Positions 29,948-38,500 of a stretch of DNA of 64,000 nt are shown here, one piece after another (positions within the stretch are counted from its first letter, which is position 1; the number at the start of each line of letters is the position of its first letter). The stretch covers positions 1 through 64,000 of the forward strand of contig NZ_JANLNM010000010.1 of NCBI RefSeq assembly GCF_024701975.1, in the 5' to 3' direction. The notes under the pieces are model-generated. The model did not search any database. It had not been told where the DNA came from and saw only the letters and a program-made list of their open reading frames with translations. The stretch is from Variovorax sp. ZS18.2.2. Its GTDB lineage: Bacteria; Pseudomonadota; Gammaproteobacteria; Burkholderiales; Burkholderiaceae_C. Position numbers and translations under genes: made by a program.

Positions 29948-31003
29948 ATGAGGCGTAATTTCCTGAAGTCCGCAGCCGCCGCCGGTATCGGTCTGGCCGG
30001 TGCGAGCGCATTCGCGCAACAGCAAGCAGCTGCCCCCGCTGCAGCCGCAACTGGTACAGGCCTGCGCGGCAATGCCAGCGACGTCTACGTGATGAACGTG
30101 ATGGTCTCCGGCGTGGAGTACTGGTTTCCGGTCTACGAAATGATGAAGCAGCTCGGCCGCACGCTGGGCGTTCGCACCCGCTACACCGGTACCCCGGAGT
30201 ACGACGTGAACAAGCAGCTCGCGTCGTTCGAGCAGGAACTGGCGCGCAAGCCCGCGGGCATCCTGCTGCACCCGATGAACCCGGACCCTTTCATCGAACC
30301 CATCAACCGCGCCGCGGCGATGGGCATCCCGGTCGTCACCTTCGCGGCCGATTCGCCCAACTCCAAGCGCACCTCGTTCGTCACTTCCGACAACGACCGC
30401 GAAGGTACGCAGGCCGCCGACGCGATTGCCGCATCGCTCAACGGCAAGGGCGAATACGCCGTGCTCGAGAACCCAGGCCAGGACAACCACGACCGCCGCA
30501 TCGCCGCCTTCGTGAACCGCATGAAGACCAAGCACACGGGCATGAAGCTGGTGGGCCGCGCCGCCAGCAACCAGGACCCGAACAAGGCCTACCAGGCGGT
30601 GCTGAGCCTTGCGCAAGCCAACCCGAACCTGGGCGCGCTCTTCATGCCCGAGGCCAACTCGGCGCTCGGCGCGGCGCAGGCCAAGGTCGAGACCAAGAAG
30701 AACATCAAGGTGATGTGCTGCGACGTGAACGCCAAGATCCTGGACATGATCAAGTCGGGCGACGTGTTCGGCGCCATCAACCCGAACCAGGGCATGCAGG
30801 GCTACATGGGCATGATGATGTTGTTCCTGGCCAAGAACCCCTCGCTCATCGACCCGATGAACGACGCCAAGCGCAACGGCACGAACCCGATGGCCGTGCC
30901 CTTCCTGGACAACGGCCTGGCCGTGGTGAGCAAGGCCAACGCCGACGACTTCTACTGGGACAAGTACCTCGCCCGCCGTGGCACCAAGGGAATCGGCGAG
31001 TGA
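29948..31003 (+). CDS. Tat-exported ABC sugar-binding protein (RbsB/peripla_BP_4 type)
   Basis: The start is the ATG at 29948, with GAGGAG seven bases upstream; 351 residues. The N-terminus MRRNFLKSAAAAGIGLAG carries RRxFLK, a twin-arginine motif, followed by a short hydrophobic stretch and AFA cut site, so export folded through Tat is likely. The mature protein has the ribose-binding fold: YWFPVYEMMKQLGRTLG, PAGILLHPMNPDPFIEPINRA, IPVVTFAADSPNSKR. It delivers a sugar or polyol to the ATPase and permease encoded next. The substrate is unknown; the genetic link to the kinase, dehydrogenase and aldolase points to the compound they degrade. Confidence 0.9.
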   Translation: MRRNFLKSAAAAGIGLAGASAFAQQQAAAPAAAATGTGLRGNASDVYVMNVMVSGVEYWFPVYEMMKQLGRTLGVRTRYTGTPEYDVNKQLASFEQELARKPAGILLHPMNPDPFIEPINRAAAMGIPVVTFAADSPNSKRTSFVTSDNDREGTQAADAIAASLNGKGEYAVLENPGQDNHDRRIAAFVNRMKTKHTGMKLVGRAASNQDPNKAYQAVLSLAQANPNLGALFMPEANSALGAAQAKVETKKNIKVMCCDVNAKILDMIKSGDVFGAINPNQGMQGYMGMMMLFLAKNPSLIDPMNDAKRNGTNPMAVPFLDNGLAVVSKANADDFYWDKYLARRGTKGIGE

Positions 31004-32526
31004 GCACTGTGGGTTCTTCTGCATTGCTCGAACTTCGCGGCATCAGCAAGCGCTTCGGCGCTTCGCGCGCGCTCTCGGGCGTGGACTTCTCGCTGCATGC
31101 GGGCGAGATCCACGCCCTGTGCGGCGAGAACGGCGCGGGGAAGTCGACGTTGATGAACATCATCGACGGCATCCACCGCCCCGACGAGGGAGAGATCCTG
31201 CTGAACGGCCAGAAGGTCGTGATCGACGGACCGGCGCACGCGATGCGCCTGGGCATCGGCCTGGTGCACCAGGAGATCGCGCTGTGCGCCGACGCGACCG
31301 TCGCCGAAAACATCTTCATGCCGGAGATCAACGCCGGCAAGCAGGCGTGGATGAACTACGCCAGCTTCAACGAACGCGCGGCCAAGGTGCTGCGCCGGCT
31401 GGGGCAGGACATCGACCCCGCCACGCCGGTTGGCGACCTCAGCATCTCCAGCCAGCAGCTGGTGGAGATCGCCAAGGCGCTCACGCTCGACTGCAAGGTG
31501 CTGATCCTCGACGAGCCCACGGCGGCGCTGACCGACAACGAGTCGGCGGCGCTGTTCCGCGTGCTGCACGACCTGAAAGCGCAGGGCATCGGCATCATCT
31601 ACATCAGCCATCGCATGGCGGAAATCTTCACGCACGGCGACCGCGTCACCGTGCTGCGCGATGGGCGCAATGTGCACTGCGGACCGCTGGCCGGGTCAAC
31701 GCCCGACGAGCTGGTGCGCCGCATGGTCGGGCGCGATCTCGGCAACTACTACCCACCGAAGCAATCCGTCGCCGAATCCTCCGGCCCCGTGCTCGAAGTG
31801 AACGACATCGCCGATGGCGAGCGCGTGCACGGCGTCTCGTTTGCGCTCAAGCGCGGCGAGATCCTCGGCATCGCGGGCCTCATGGGTGCCGGCCGCAGCG
31901 AGCTCGCCGAAACCATCTGCGGCCTGCGCATCGCCAGGCGCGGCGCAGTACGTTTGAACGGCAAGACGCTCACCATCCGCAAGTACAGCGACGCGCTGCG
32001 CGAAGGCATCGCGTACCTCAGCGAAGACCGCAAGGCGGCCGGCGTGTTCCTCGACCTGCCGATCGCGCAGAACGTGTCGTCGATGGCGCTCGGCCGCGTG
32101 AGCTCGGCCTGGGGCCTCCTGCAGCGCTCGGCTGAACACAAGCTCGCCAAGACGCTCGGCGCCAAGCTGAACCTGAAGTCCGACGGCGTCGCCATCGAGG
32201 TCTCCAGCCTCTCGGGCGGCAACCAGCAGAAGGTGGCCATCGCCAAGCTGCTGGCCACCAATCCGTCGGTGCTGCTGATGGACGAGCCCACGCGCGGCGT
32301 CGACGTGGGTGCGAAGTCGGAGATCCACCACATCCTGCGCGAACTCGCGAACCAAGGCGTGGGCGTGATCGTGATCTCGTCGGAGCTGCCCGAGATCATC
32401 GGCCTCTGCGACCGGGCCCTGGTGATCCGCGACGGCCAGGTCGCGGGCGAACTTGAATCGAACGAAATGACGGAAGAGGCCCTGCTGCGGCTGGCTTCCG
32501 GACTCTGCGAACAGGAAATAGCATGA
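31000..32526 (+). CDS. Sugar ABC transporter ATPase, RbsA/MglA type (two nucleotide-binding domains)
   Basis: The GTG at 31000 overlaps the previous stop (GTGA) and gives 508 residues. The first NBD has Walker A GENGAGKST at 42-50, a degenerate signature SISSQQLVEIAKAL and Walker B VLILDEPTAAL. The second has the altered P-loop GLMGAGRSELAE, signature LSGGNQQKVAIAKLL and Walker B VLLMDEPTRGVDVG. This asymmetry is normal for RbsA/MglA/XylG proteins of the CUT2 class. It powers import of the sugar or polyol bound by the upstream binding protein. Confidence 0.94.
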   Translation: MSTVGSSALLELRGISKRFGASRALSGVDFSLHAGEIHALCGENGAGKSTLMNIIDGIHRPDEGEILLNGQKVVIDGPAHAMRLGIGLVHQEIALCADATVAENIFMPEINAGKQAWMNYASFNERAAKVLRRLGQDIDPATPVGDLSISSQQLVEIAKALTLDCKVLILDEPTAALTDNESAALFRVLHDLKAQGIGIIYISHRMAEIFTHGDRVTVLRDGRNVHCGPLAGSTPDELVRRMVGRDLGNYYPPKQSVAESSGPVLEVNDIADGERVHGVSFALKRGEILGIAGLMGAGRSELAETICGLRIARRGAVRLNGKTLTIRKYSDALREGIAYLSEDRKAAGVFLDLPIAQNVSSMALGRVSSAWGLLQRSAEHKLAKTLGAKLNLKSDGVAIEVSSLSGGNQQKVAIAKLLATNPSVLLMDEPTRGVDVGAKSEIHHILRELANQGVGVIVISSELPEIIGLCDRALVIRDGQVAGELESNEMTEEALLRLASGLCEQEIA

Positions 32527-32600
32527 ACTACCCGGCACAACTCGATGCGGGCCTTCCTCCTCGAAATTCTGGGCATTCTGGACACTCAGGAGGCGACCCC

Positions 32601-33557
32601 GTGAAGCCCGCCAACAAACTCACGAGCATGCGAGAAGCAGGGCTGCTTCTGATCATCGCGGTGCTGTGCATCGCGATGAGTTTTGCATCGCCCTACTTCC
32701 TCACCTGGGACAACGTGCGCGCGATGCTGTTGTCCTTCTCCATCGAAGGCATCGTGGTGGTGGGCATGACGATCCTCTTGATCGTCGGCGGCATCGACCT
32801 CTCGGTGGGCTCGGTGGTGTGCTTCGCGATGGTGGTGACGGGCAAGCTCTTCCTGATGGGCGTGGACCCGTGGCTCGCGAGCCTGGTGGCCATCGGCATG
32901 TGCGGGCTCATCGGCGCCATGATCGGCGGCTGCGTCACGCGCATCGGCCTCAATCACTTCATCGCCTCGCTGGCCTTCATGGTGATCGTGCGGGGCCTGT
33001 GCCTCGCGCTCACGCAGGGCACGCCGCAGTCGCTGTTCTCGCTGCCGGCGGAGTTCAAGTTCATCGGCCAAGGCACGCTTTTCGGTGTGCCGGCGGTCAT
33101 CCTGATCTTCCTGGCGATCGTGGTGGTGAGCGACTTCGTGCTGCGCCGCTCGACGCTCCTGCGCCGCGTGTTCTACACGGGCAGCAACGAGAAGGCGGCG
33201 CTCTATTCGGGCATTCGCGTGGGCCGCGTGAAGTTCTGGGTCACGGTGCTGTGCTCGGCTTCGGCGGGCCTGGCCGGCGTGATCTACACCGCGCGCTTCG
33301 GCGCCGCCACGCCGACCTTCGGCATGGGCATGGAACTGAACGTGATCGCCGCTGCGGTGATCGGCGGCGCCAGCCTCAAGGGCGGCTCGGGCACGGTGCT
33401 GGGTGCGGTGCTCGGCCTGGCCCTCCTCTCGGTGGTGACCAGCTCGCTGATCCTGCTGGACGTGTCGCCTTACTGGCAGGACGTGATCAAGGGACTGATC
33501 CTGCTCGCGGCCGTGACGATCGACCACATCATGAACACGAGAAAGAAGACAAGATGA
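32601..33557 (+). CDS. Sugar ABC transporter permease, RbsC type
   Basis: I choose the GTG at 32601 because AGGAGG lies seven bases upstream and gives 318 residues starting MKPANKLTSMREAGLLLII, the usual RbsC length. An ATG at 32523 that overlaps the ATPase stop would add 26 residues rich in Gly and Ser and remains possible. About ten transmembrane helices are predicted. The family motif GGIDLSVGSV is present, as is the coupling region VIGGASLKGGSGTVLGAVLG near the C-terminus. It forms the CUT2 importer with the two preceding genes. The stop overlaps the next start as ATGA. Confidence 0.92.
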   Translation: MKPANKLTSMREAGLLLIIAVLCIAMSFASPYFLTWDNVRAMLLSFSIEGIVVVGMTILLIVGGIDLSVGSVVCFAMVVTGKLFLMGVDPWLASLVAIGMCGLIGAMIGGCVTRIGLNHFIASLAFMVIVRGLCLALTQGTPQSLFSLPAEFKFIGQGTLFGVPAVILIFLAIVVVSDFVLRRSTLLRRVFYTGSNEKAALYSGIRVGRVKFWVTVLCSASAGLAGVIYTARFGAATPTFGMGMELNVIAAAVIGGASLKGGSGTVLGAVLGLALLSVVTSSLILLDVSPYWQDVIKGLILLAAVTIDHIMNTRKKTR

Positions 33558-34534
33558 AGAAGACCACGCTGGGCCCGTCGGGCATCGAATGCTCGGCCAT
33601 CGGCCTGGGCACCTGGGCCATGGGCGGATGGATGTGGGGCGGGGGCGACAACGCCGCCGCCGTCATCGCCATCCAGGCCTCGCTCGACGCGGGTGTGAAC
33701 CTGATCGACACCGCGCCGGCCTATGGCCTCGGCCGCTCCGAAAGCATCGTCGGCACCGCGCTCAAGGGGCGCCGGCAAGAGGCGGTGATCGCCACCAAGT
33801 GCGGCCTCGTCTGGCACACACAACAGGGTACGCACTTCTTCGAAGAAGACGGCCACCCGGTGTACCGCTTCCTCGGGCGCGAGTCGATCTTCCATGAATG
33901 CGAAGAGAGCCTGAAGCGCCTGCAGACCGACTACATCGACCTCTACATCACGCACTGGCAGGACAGCACCACGCCCGTGGCCGAGACCATGGACGCGCTG
34001 CTCGACCTCAAGAAGCAGGGAAAGATCCGCGCCATCGGCGTGAGCAACGTGAGCCCCGAAACGCTCGCCGAGTACCTGCGCTACGGCCCGGTCGATGCGG
34101 CGCAGGAGCGCTACAGCCTGATCGACCGCGAGATCGAGGCAACGCTCGCGCCCTTGTGCAGCGAGCACAACGTCGCGGTGCTCGGCTACTCGTCGCTGGC
34201 CCTCGGCCTTCTGGCTGGCCCCATCGATCCCGAGCGCGAATTCAAGGGCGACGACCAGCGCGCCACCAACCCGCGCTTCAGCGCCGCCAATCGCGCGACG
34301 CTCAAGGCTTTCTTCGAAGAGCTCGAACCCACACGCGCCAAGCTCGGCTGCTCGTTCGGCCAGATGATGATCGCGTGGACCGTCGCACGCGGCACGGTCG
34401 CCGTCGCACTCTGCGGTGCGCGCGTGCGCCAGCAGGCCATCGAGAACGCCGGTGCCGGCGCGGTCGAGCTGGGCGACGAAGCCCTGCGCCTGATCGACGC
34501 CGCGGCGAAGCGCCACCTCTCCGCGCTCGTCTGA
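33554..34534 (+). CDS. Aldo/keto reductase
   Basis: This 326-residue TIM-barrel oxidoreductase of the IolS/YajO-like AKR group starts at the ATG overlapping the permease stop. The catalytic tetrad is visible: Asp and Tyr in DTAPAYG, Lys in VIATKCG and His in YITHWQD. NADPH-binding features are in the C-terminal third. In this operon it would interconvert an aldehyde or ketose and an alcohol. One possibility is reduction of the aldehyde released by the downstream aldolase, another is oxidation or reduction of the imported compound before phosphorylation. Which of these applies is not decidable from sequence. Confidence 0.92.
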   Translation: MKKTTLGPSGIECSAIGLGTWAMGGWMWGGGDNAAAVIAIQASLDAGVNLIDTAPAYGLGRSESIVGTALKGRRQEAVIATKCGLVWHTQQGTHFFEEDGHPVYRFLGRESIFHECEESLKRLQTDYIDLYITHWQDSTTPVAETMDALLDLKKQGKIRAIGVSNVSPETLAEYLRYGPVDAAQERYSLIDREIEATLAPLCSEHNVAVLGYSSLALGLLAGPIDPEREFKGDDQRATNPRFSAANRATLKAFFEELEPTRAKLGCSFGQMMIAWTVARGTVAVALCGARVRQQAIENAGAGAVELGDEALRLIDAAAKRHLSALV

Positions 34535-34577
34535 TACCTCCCTCTTCATTTCCGACCCCCACAAGGAGTTCTTTCTC

Positions 34578-35438
34578 ATGTCGAAAGACAAGACAGCACG
34601 GCTCAACCGCCTGCTCACCAACGGCCGCTGCCTGGACATCGCCCTCGACCACGGCGTGTGCAACGAGCCCTCGTTCCTCGACGGCCTGGAGGACATGCCC
34701 CAGGTCATCGACAAGCTCGTGGCCGCCGCGCCCGATGCGTTGCAACTCAACTACGGCCAGTCCGACCTGCTGCAGGACCGTCCGGGCCGCGACAAGCCCG
34801 CGCTGGTCATGCGCATCGACATGGGCAACCCCTACAACGCCACGCTGCACCGCGTGATGTGGGCCCAGCTGCAGAACGAACACGACCCGGTGCTGCCGGC
34901 CGTGCAGCGCGACGCGGCCTGCGTCGTCGTGAACCTGTTCATGCTGCCGAACGAACCCGATCTGTTCCGCCAGTGCGTGCAGAACATCGCACGCGTGCGC
35001 ACCGACTGCGACCGCTACGGCATGCCGCTGATGATCGAGCCGCTGGTGATGCAGTCGCCGACGCCCGGCAGCCGCTACATGGTCGATGGCGACGCCGAGA
35101 AGATCGTGACGCTGGTGCGCCTCGCGCGCGAGATGGGCGCCGACATCGTCAAGGCCGACCCGACCAGCGATCCGAAGGACTTTCACCGCGTGGTGCAGGC
35201 CGCGCGCTGCCCCGTGCTCGTGCGCGGCGGCGGGCGCGAGGAACTGCAACAGGTGTTCGCGCGCTCGCGCACGCTGCTGGACCAGGGCGCGGTCGGCATG
35301 GTGTACGGACGCAATGTCTACCAGCACGGCAATCCGTCGGCGGTGGTCAGTGCGCTGATGGCAATGATCCACCGCAACGCCAGCGCCGAGGCGGCCTGGG
35401 ACATCTACGAATCGGGCGGCACGAAGCAAGGCAAGTAA
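34578..35438 (+). CDS. Class I aldolase, DeoC/FbaB/LacD superfamily
   Basis: This 286-residue protein resembles the DhnA-type class I aldolases (archaeal FBP aldolase, LsrF, YihT). LDIALDHGVCNEPS near the N-terminus is the family start. The Schiff-base Lys is likely that of ADIVKADPTSD. The phosphate-binding motifs are PVLVRGGGREE and VGMVYGRNVYQHGNP. Such enzymes split a phosphorylated ketose to DHAP and an aldehyde, or carry out thiolysis in LsrF. As the last gene of the importer operon it should cleave the ketose phosphate made by the kinase and GlpD-like dehydrogenase. AAGGAG precedes the ATG. Confidence 0.88.
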   Translation: MSKDKTARLNRLLTNGRCLDIALDHGVCNEPSFLDGLEDMPQVIDKLVAAAPDALQLNYGQSDLLQDRPGRDKPALVMRIDMGNPYNATLHRVMWAQLQNEHDPVLPAVQRDAACVVVNLFMLPNEPDLFRQCVQNIARVRTDCDRYGMPLMIEPLVMQSPTPGSRYMVDGDAEKIVTLVRLAREMGADIVKADPTSDPKDFHRVVQAARCPVLVRGGGREELQQVFARSRTLLDQGAVGMVYGRNVYQHGNPSAVVSALMAMIHRNASAEAAWDIYESGGTKQGK

Positions 35439-35468
35439 CGCCGCCGCCAAGGGAGAGAGGGTTTACGG

Positions 35469-35489
35469 CAGGCGATCACCCATCGCCTG
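35469..35489 (+). terminator. Hairpin after the aldolase gene, possible weak terminator
   Basis: An 8-bp perfect stem (CAGGCGAT with ATCGCCTG) around a five-base loop lies 30 bases after the aldolase stop. No T-run follows, so it may act only as an mRNA 3' stabiliser or a weak terminator. Confidence 0.35.
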
Positions 35490-35588
35490 TCGGGGTGCGT
35501 CCTGCGCGCGCACTTTGCGAGTCGAGCCAGAGAAGAAGAAACGAGTCAGTGGGTCCCCCTGCGAACTTCTAACAACTTGGAGGCAACG

Positions 35589-38500
35589 ATGAAGATCCGG
35601 TATTACGTGATGGCATTGATGGTGCCGTTCGTCACACTGCTGACGCACGCGGCAATCACCGGGGTCAGTCCGATGACGACCCTCAGCAACATGGCATCGG
35701 CGGTCTCCGCGGCCGTCGCCGATCCGCTCCCGCTGCAAGGGCCGGGCCTCGGCAACCTCACCTACACCTCGGCCGAACTGTTCAAGCCGGTGTCGATGAT
35801 CACCAGCCCCAACCACCCGCTCGACCCGGCGCACAGCAGCGCCTACGAATCACGCGAGGTGCCCGCCACCTACCCGGGCCGCAAGGACTACGGCATGAAC
35901 GCGGGCCTCATGGTCAACGGCTACTTCCTCACCTCCTTCGCGCCGGACAGCGGCCTCGGCCCGGGCGGCTTTTTGCTGTACGACGTGTCGAACCCGCGCC
36001 AGATCCAGCTGGTCAAGAAGATCTACGAGCCCGATGACGCTACAGGTGGTCGCACCAAGGAGTTCCGCGAAACGCACTCCTTCGGCACCGCGAAGATTGG
36101 CGGCAAGACCTACGTGGTGCTGCCCAGCATCAACGGCGTCGAGTTCTGGGACTTCACCGACATCAACGACATCAAGCAGGTGAAAAAGCTGGCGCTGCCC
36201 GGCGTCAACGCCGGCGACTACGAGAACGTCGCCTGGCAGCTCTGGTGGCAGGCGCCCTACCTGTACGTGGCGTCGGCCGGCCGGGGCATGTTCATCGTCG
36301 ATGCGAGCGATCCCGCGAACGCTGTCGTCGCGAACCGCGGCGCCGGCAAACCCAATCCGGTGCCCACGGGCGAACTCGGCAATTTCCGGATCGGGCCGAT
36401 CTTCACCATGGGCAATCACATGGTGCTGACCGCGATGGAGAGCAACGGCGGGTTCGCGAGCCTGGACATCTCCGACCCGCTCAATCCCAAGGTGCTCGAC
36501 ACGATCGTGGGTACCACGCCGTTCTACTACGCCACCTGCTTCGACGGCAGGAACCTGCATGCCTCGACGCGCGGCGGCGGCGCCAAGATGTACAGCTACG
36601 ACCTGAGCGACCGCTCGCGCTTCGTGGCCGAGGACAACCGGCTGGTCATCGACGAACAGCTCTATTGCGCCACGCAGGACAACTACGTCATCCAGGGCGC
36701 GCAGACGCGCATCCACAAGGTCGACGTGAGCAATCCGCTCAATCACGTGGAGGTGGGCCGCGGCAGCATCCTGCGCGAGGACGACCCGAACTTCTCGCAT
36801 TCGGACAACGGCCAGGTCGCGATGTTCGGCAACCTCGTCTTCGTGGGCAACGACCACGGCTCGGGCAGCGGCTTCGTCGTGCACTCGGTGGACCCGGACA
36901 TCACCAAGCCTGAAGTGAAGCAGGTCTCGCCCACCAACGGCGCGAAGCAACAGGCCCTGACCTCGCGCATCGGCCTGGGCATGACCGACAACATCCGGCC
37001 CGAGAGCGTGAACGCCAACACCTTCATCGTGCGCCCGGTGGGCGGCAACACGCTGGCGGGCACCTACAGCGCGCAATTGGGCATCATCAACTTCCACCCC
37101 GACCAGCCGCTGCAGCCGGGCACGAGCTATGAAGTGTTCCTGCCCGCCAACGGCTTGAAGGACTATGCGGGCAACGCGATCGGCGCGGACTACAAGTCGA
37201 CCTTCAACACCGGCAACGCGACCGACATCAACCTGATGCACTACTGGACGCTGGCGGGCAACCTCTCCGACCAGATCGGCAACAACAACGGCACGCCGGT
37301 CTCGGGCGACGCGTTCGAGAGCATCGGCATGAACTTCGCGAACCGCACCGCCGGTGTGCCGCTGAAGAACGATTCCGTGGCCACGGTGCTCGGCGGTACC
37401 GCATCGCTGAGCTTTTACATGAAGACCACGCAGGCAGGCGGACCCAACTCGTGGACCGCGCCCGGCATCTTCGGGCGCGACCAGTCAGGCGGTGCGGACG
37501 ACGTGTTCTGGGGCTGGCTGGACAACAGCGGGCGCATCAAGCTGTCGGTCGGCAACGACGGCGGCACCACCTCCACCGCGGCGGTGAACGACGGCAACTG
37601 GCACCACGTGGTGCTGACGCGCGATGCGGCCTCGGGCGCGCAGGCGGTGTACGTCGACGGCGTGAAGACCACTTCGGCGGGCCTCACGGGCAACAAGGGG
37701 CTGTCGAACAAGTTCAGTGTGCTGGGCCAGATCCAGGGCAACACCGCGCTCTTCAAGGGCACGCTGGCGGAGGTGCGCGTCTACGGCCGCGTGCTCACCG
37801 ACACCGAGGTGAGCACGCTGCGCGGGCAGGCCATCATCGGCGACCCGGGCATCGGCGGCGGGCCGAAGCTGGTCAACGGCCAGCTGGTGTTCAACCCCGG
37901 CACGCTCGGCAGCAGCGGCGCGCAGTTCCGCTGGAACTTCGGCGACGGCACGCAGACCGCCTACTCGAGTCAGCCGAACTACACCTACACCTACACGCGC
38001 CCCGGCCACTTCACGGTGACGCTGACGGTGAAGGATGCGAGCGGCCGCGAGACCTTCTACACCTACAACCTCACCGTGATCGTGCCGCTCACGGCGCGGG
38101 CACCCACGCACACCACCAACATCGCGGGCGATGCGAACTCGGTGTACTCGGTCAACCCCGACAGCGGCACGGTCGCCGCCATCGATGCGCAGACCCTGGC
38201 CAAGCGCTGGGAAGTGCGTGTGGGCGAAGAACCGAAGACGCTGGCCGTCGCCCCCGACGGCCGCATCTGGGTCACGGTGCAGGGCGAAGACAAGCTGGTG
38301 GCGCTCAACGCGGCCGACGGCAGCGTCTCGGCCACCGTGCCGCTCGCCTATGGCAGCGGTCCCTACGGCGTGGCCTTCACGCCCGATGGCACCAAGGGCC
38401 TGCTGACGCTGGAGAGCAAGTCGGTGCTGATGAGCTTCGACCCGAGCAACGGCGCCACCACCGGCGCGGTCGCGCTCGAAGGCAACCTGCGCGGCATCGC

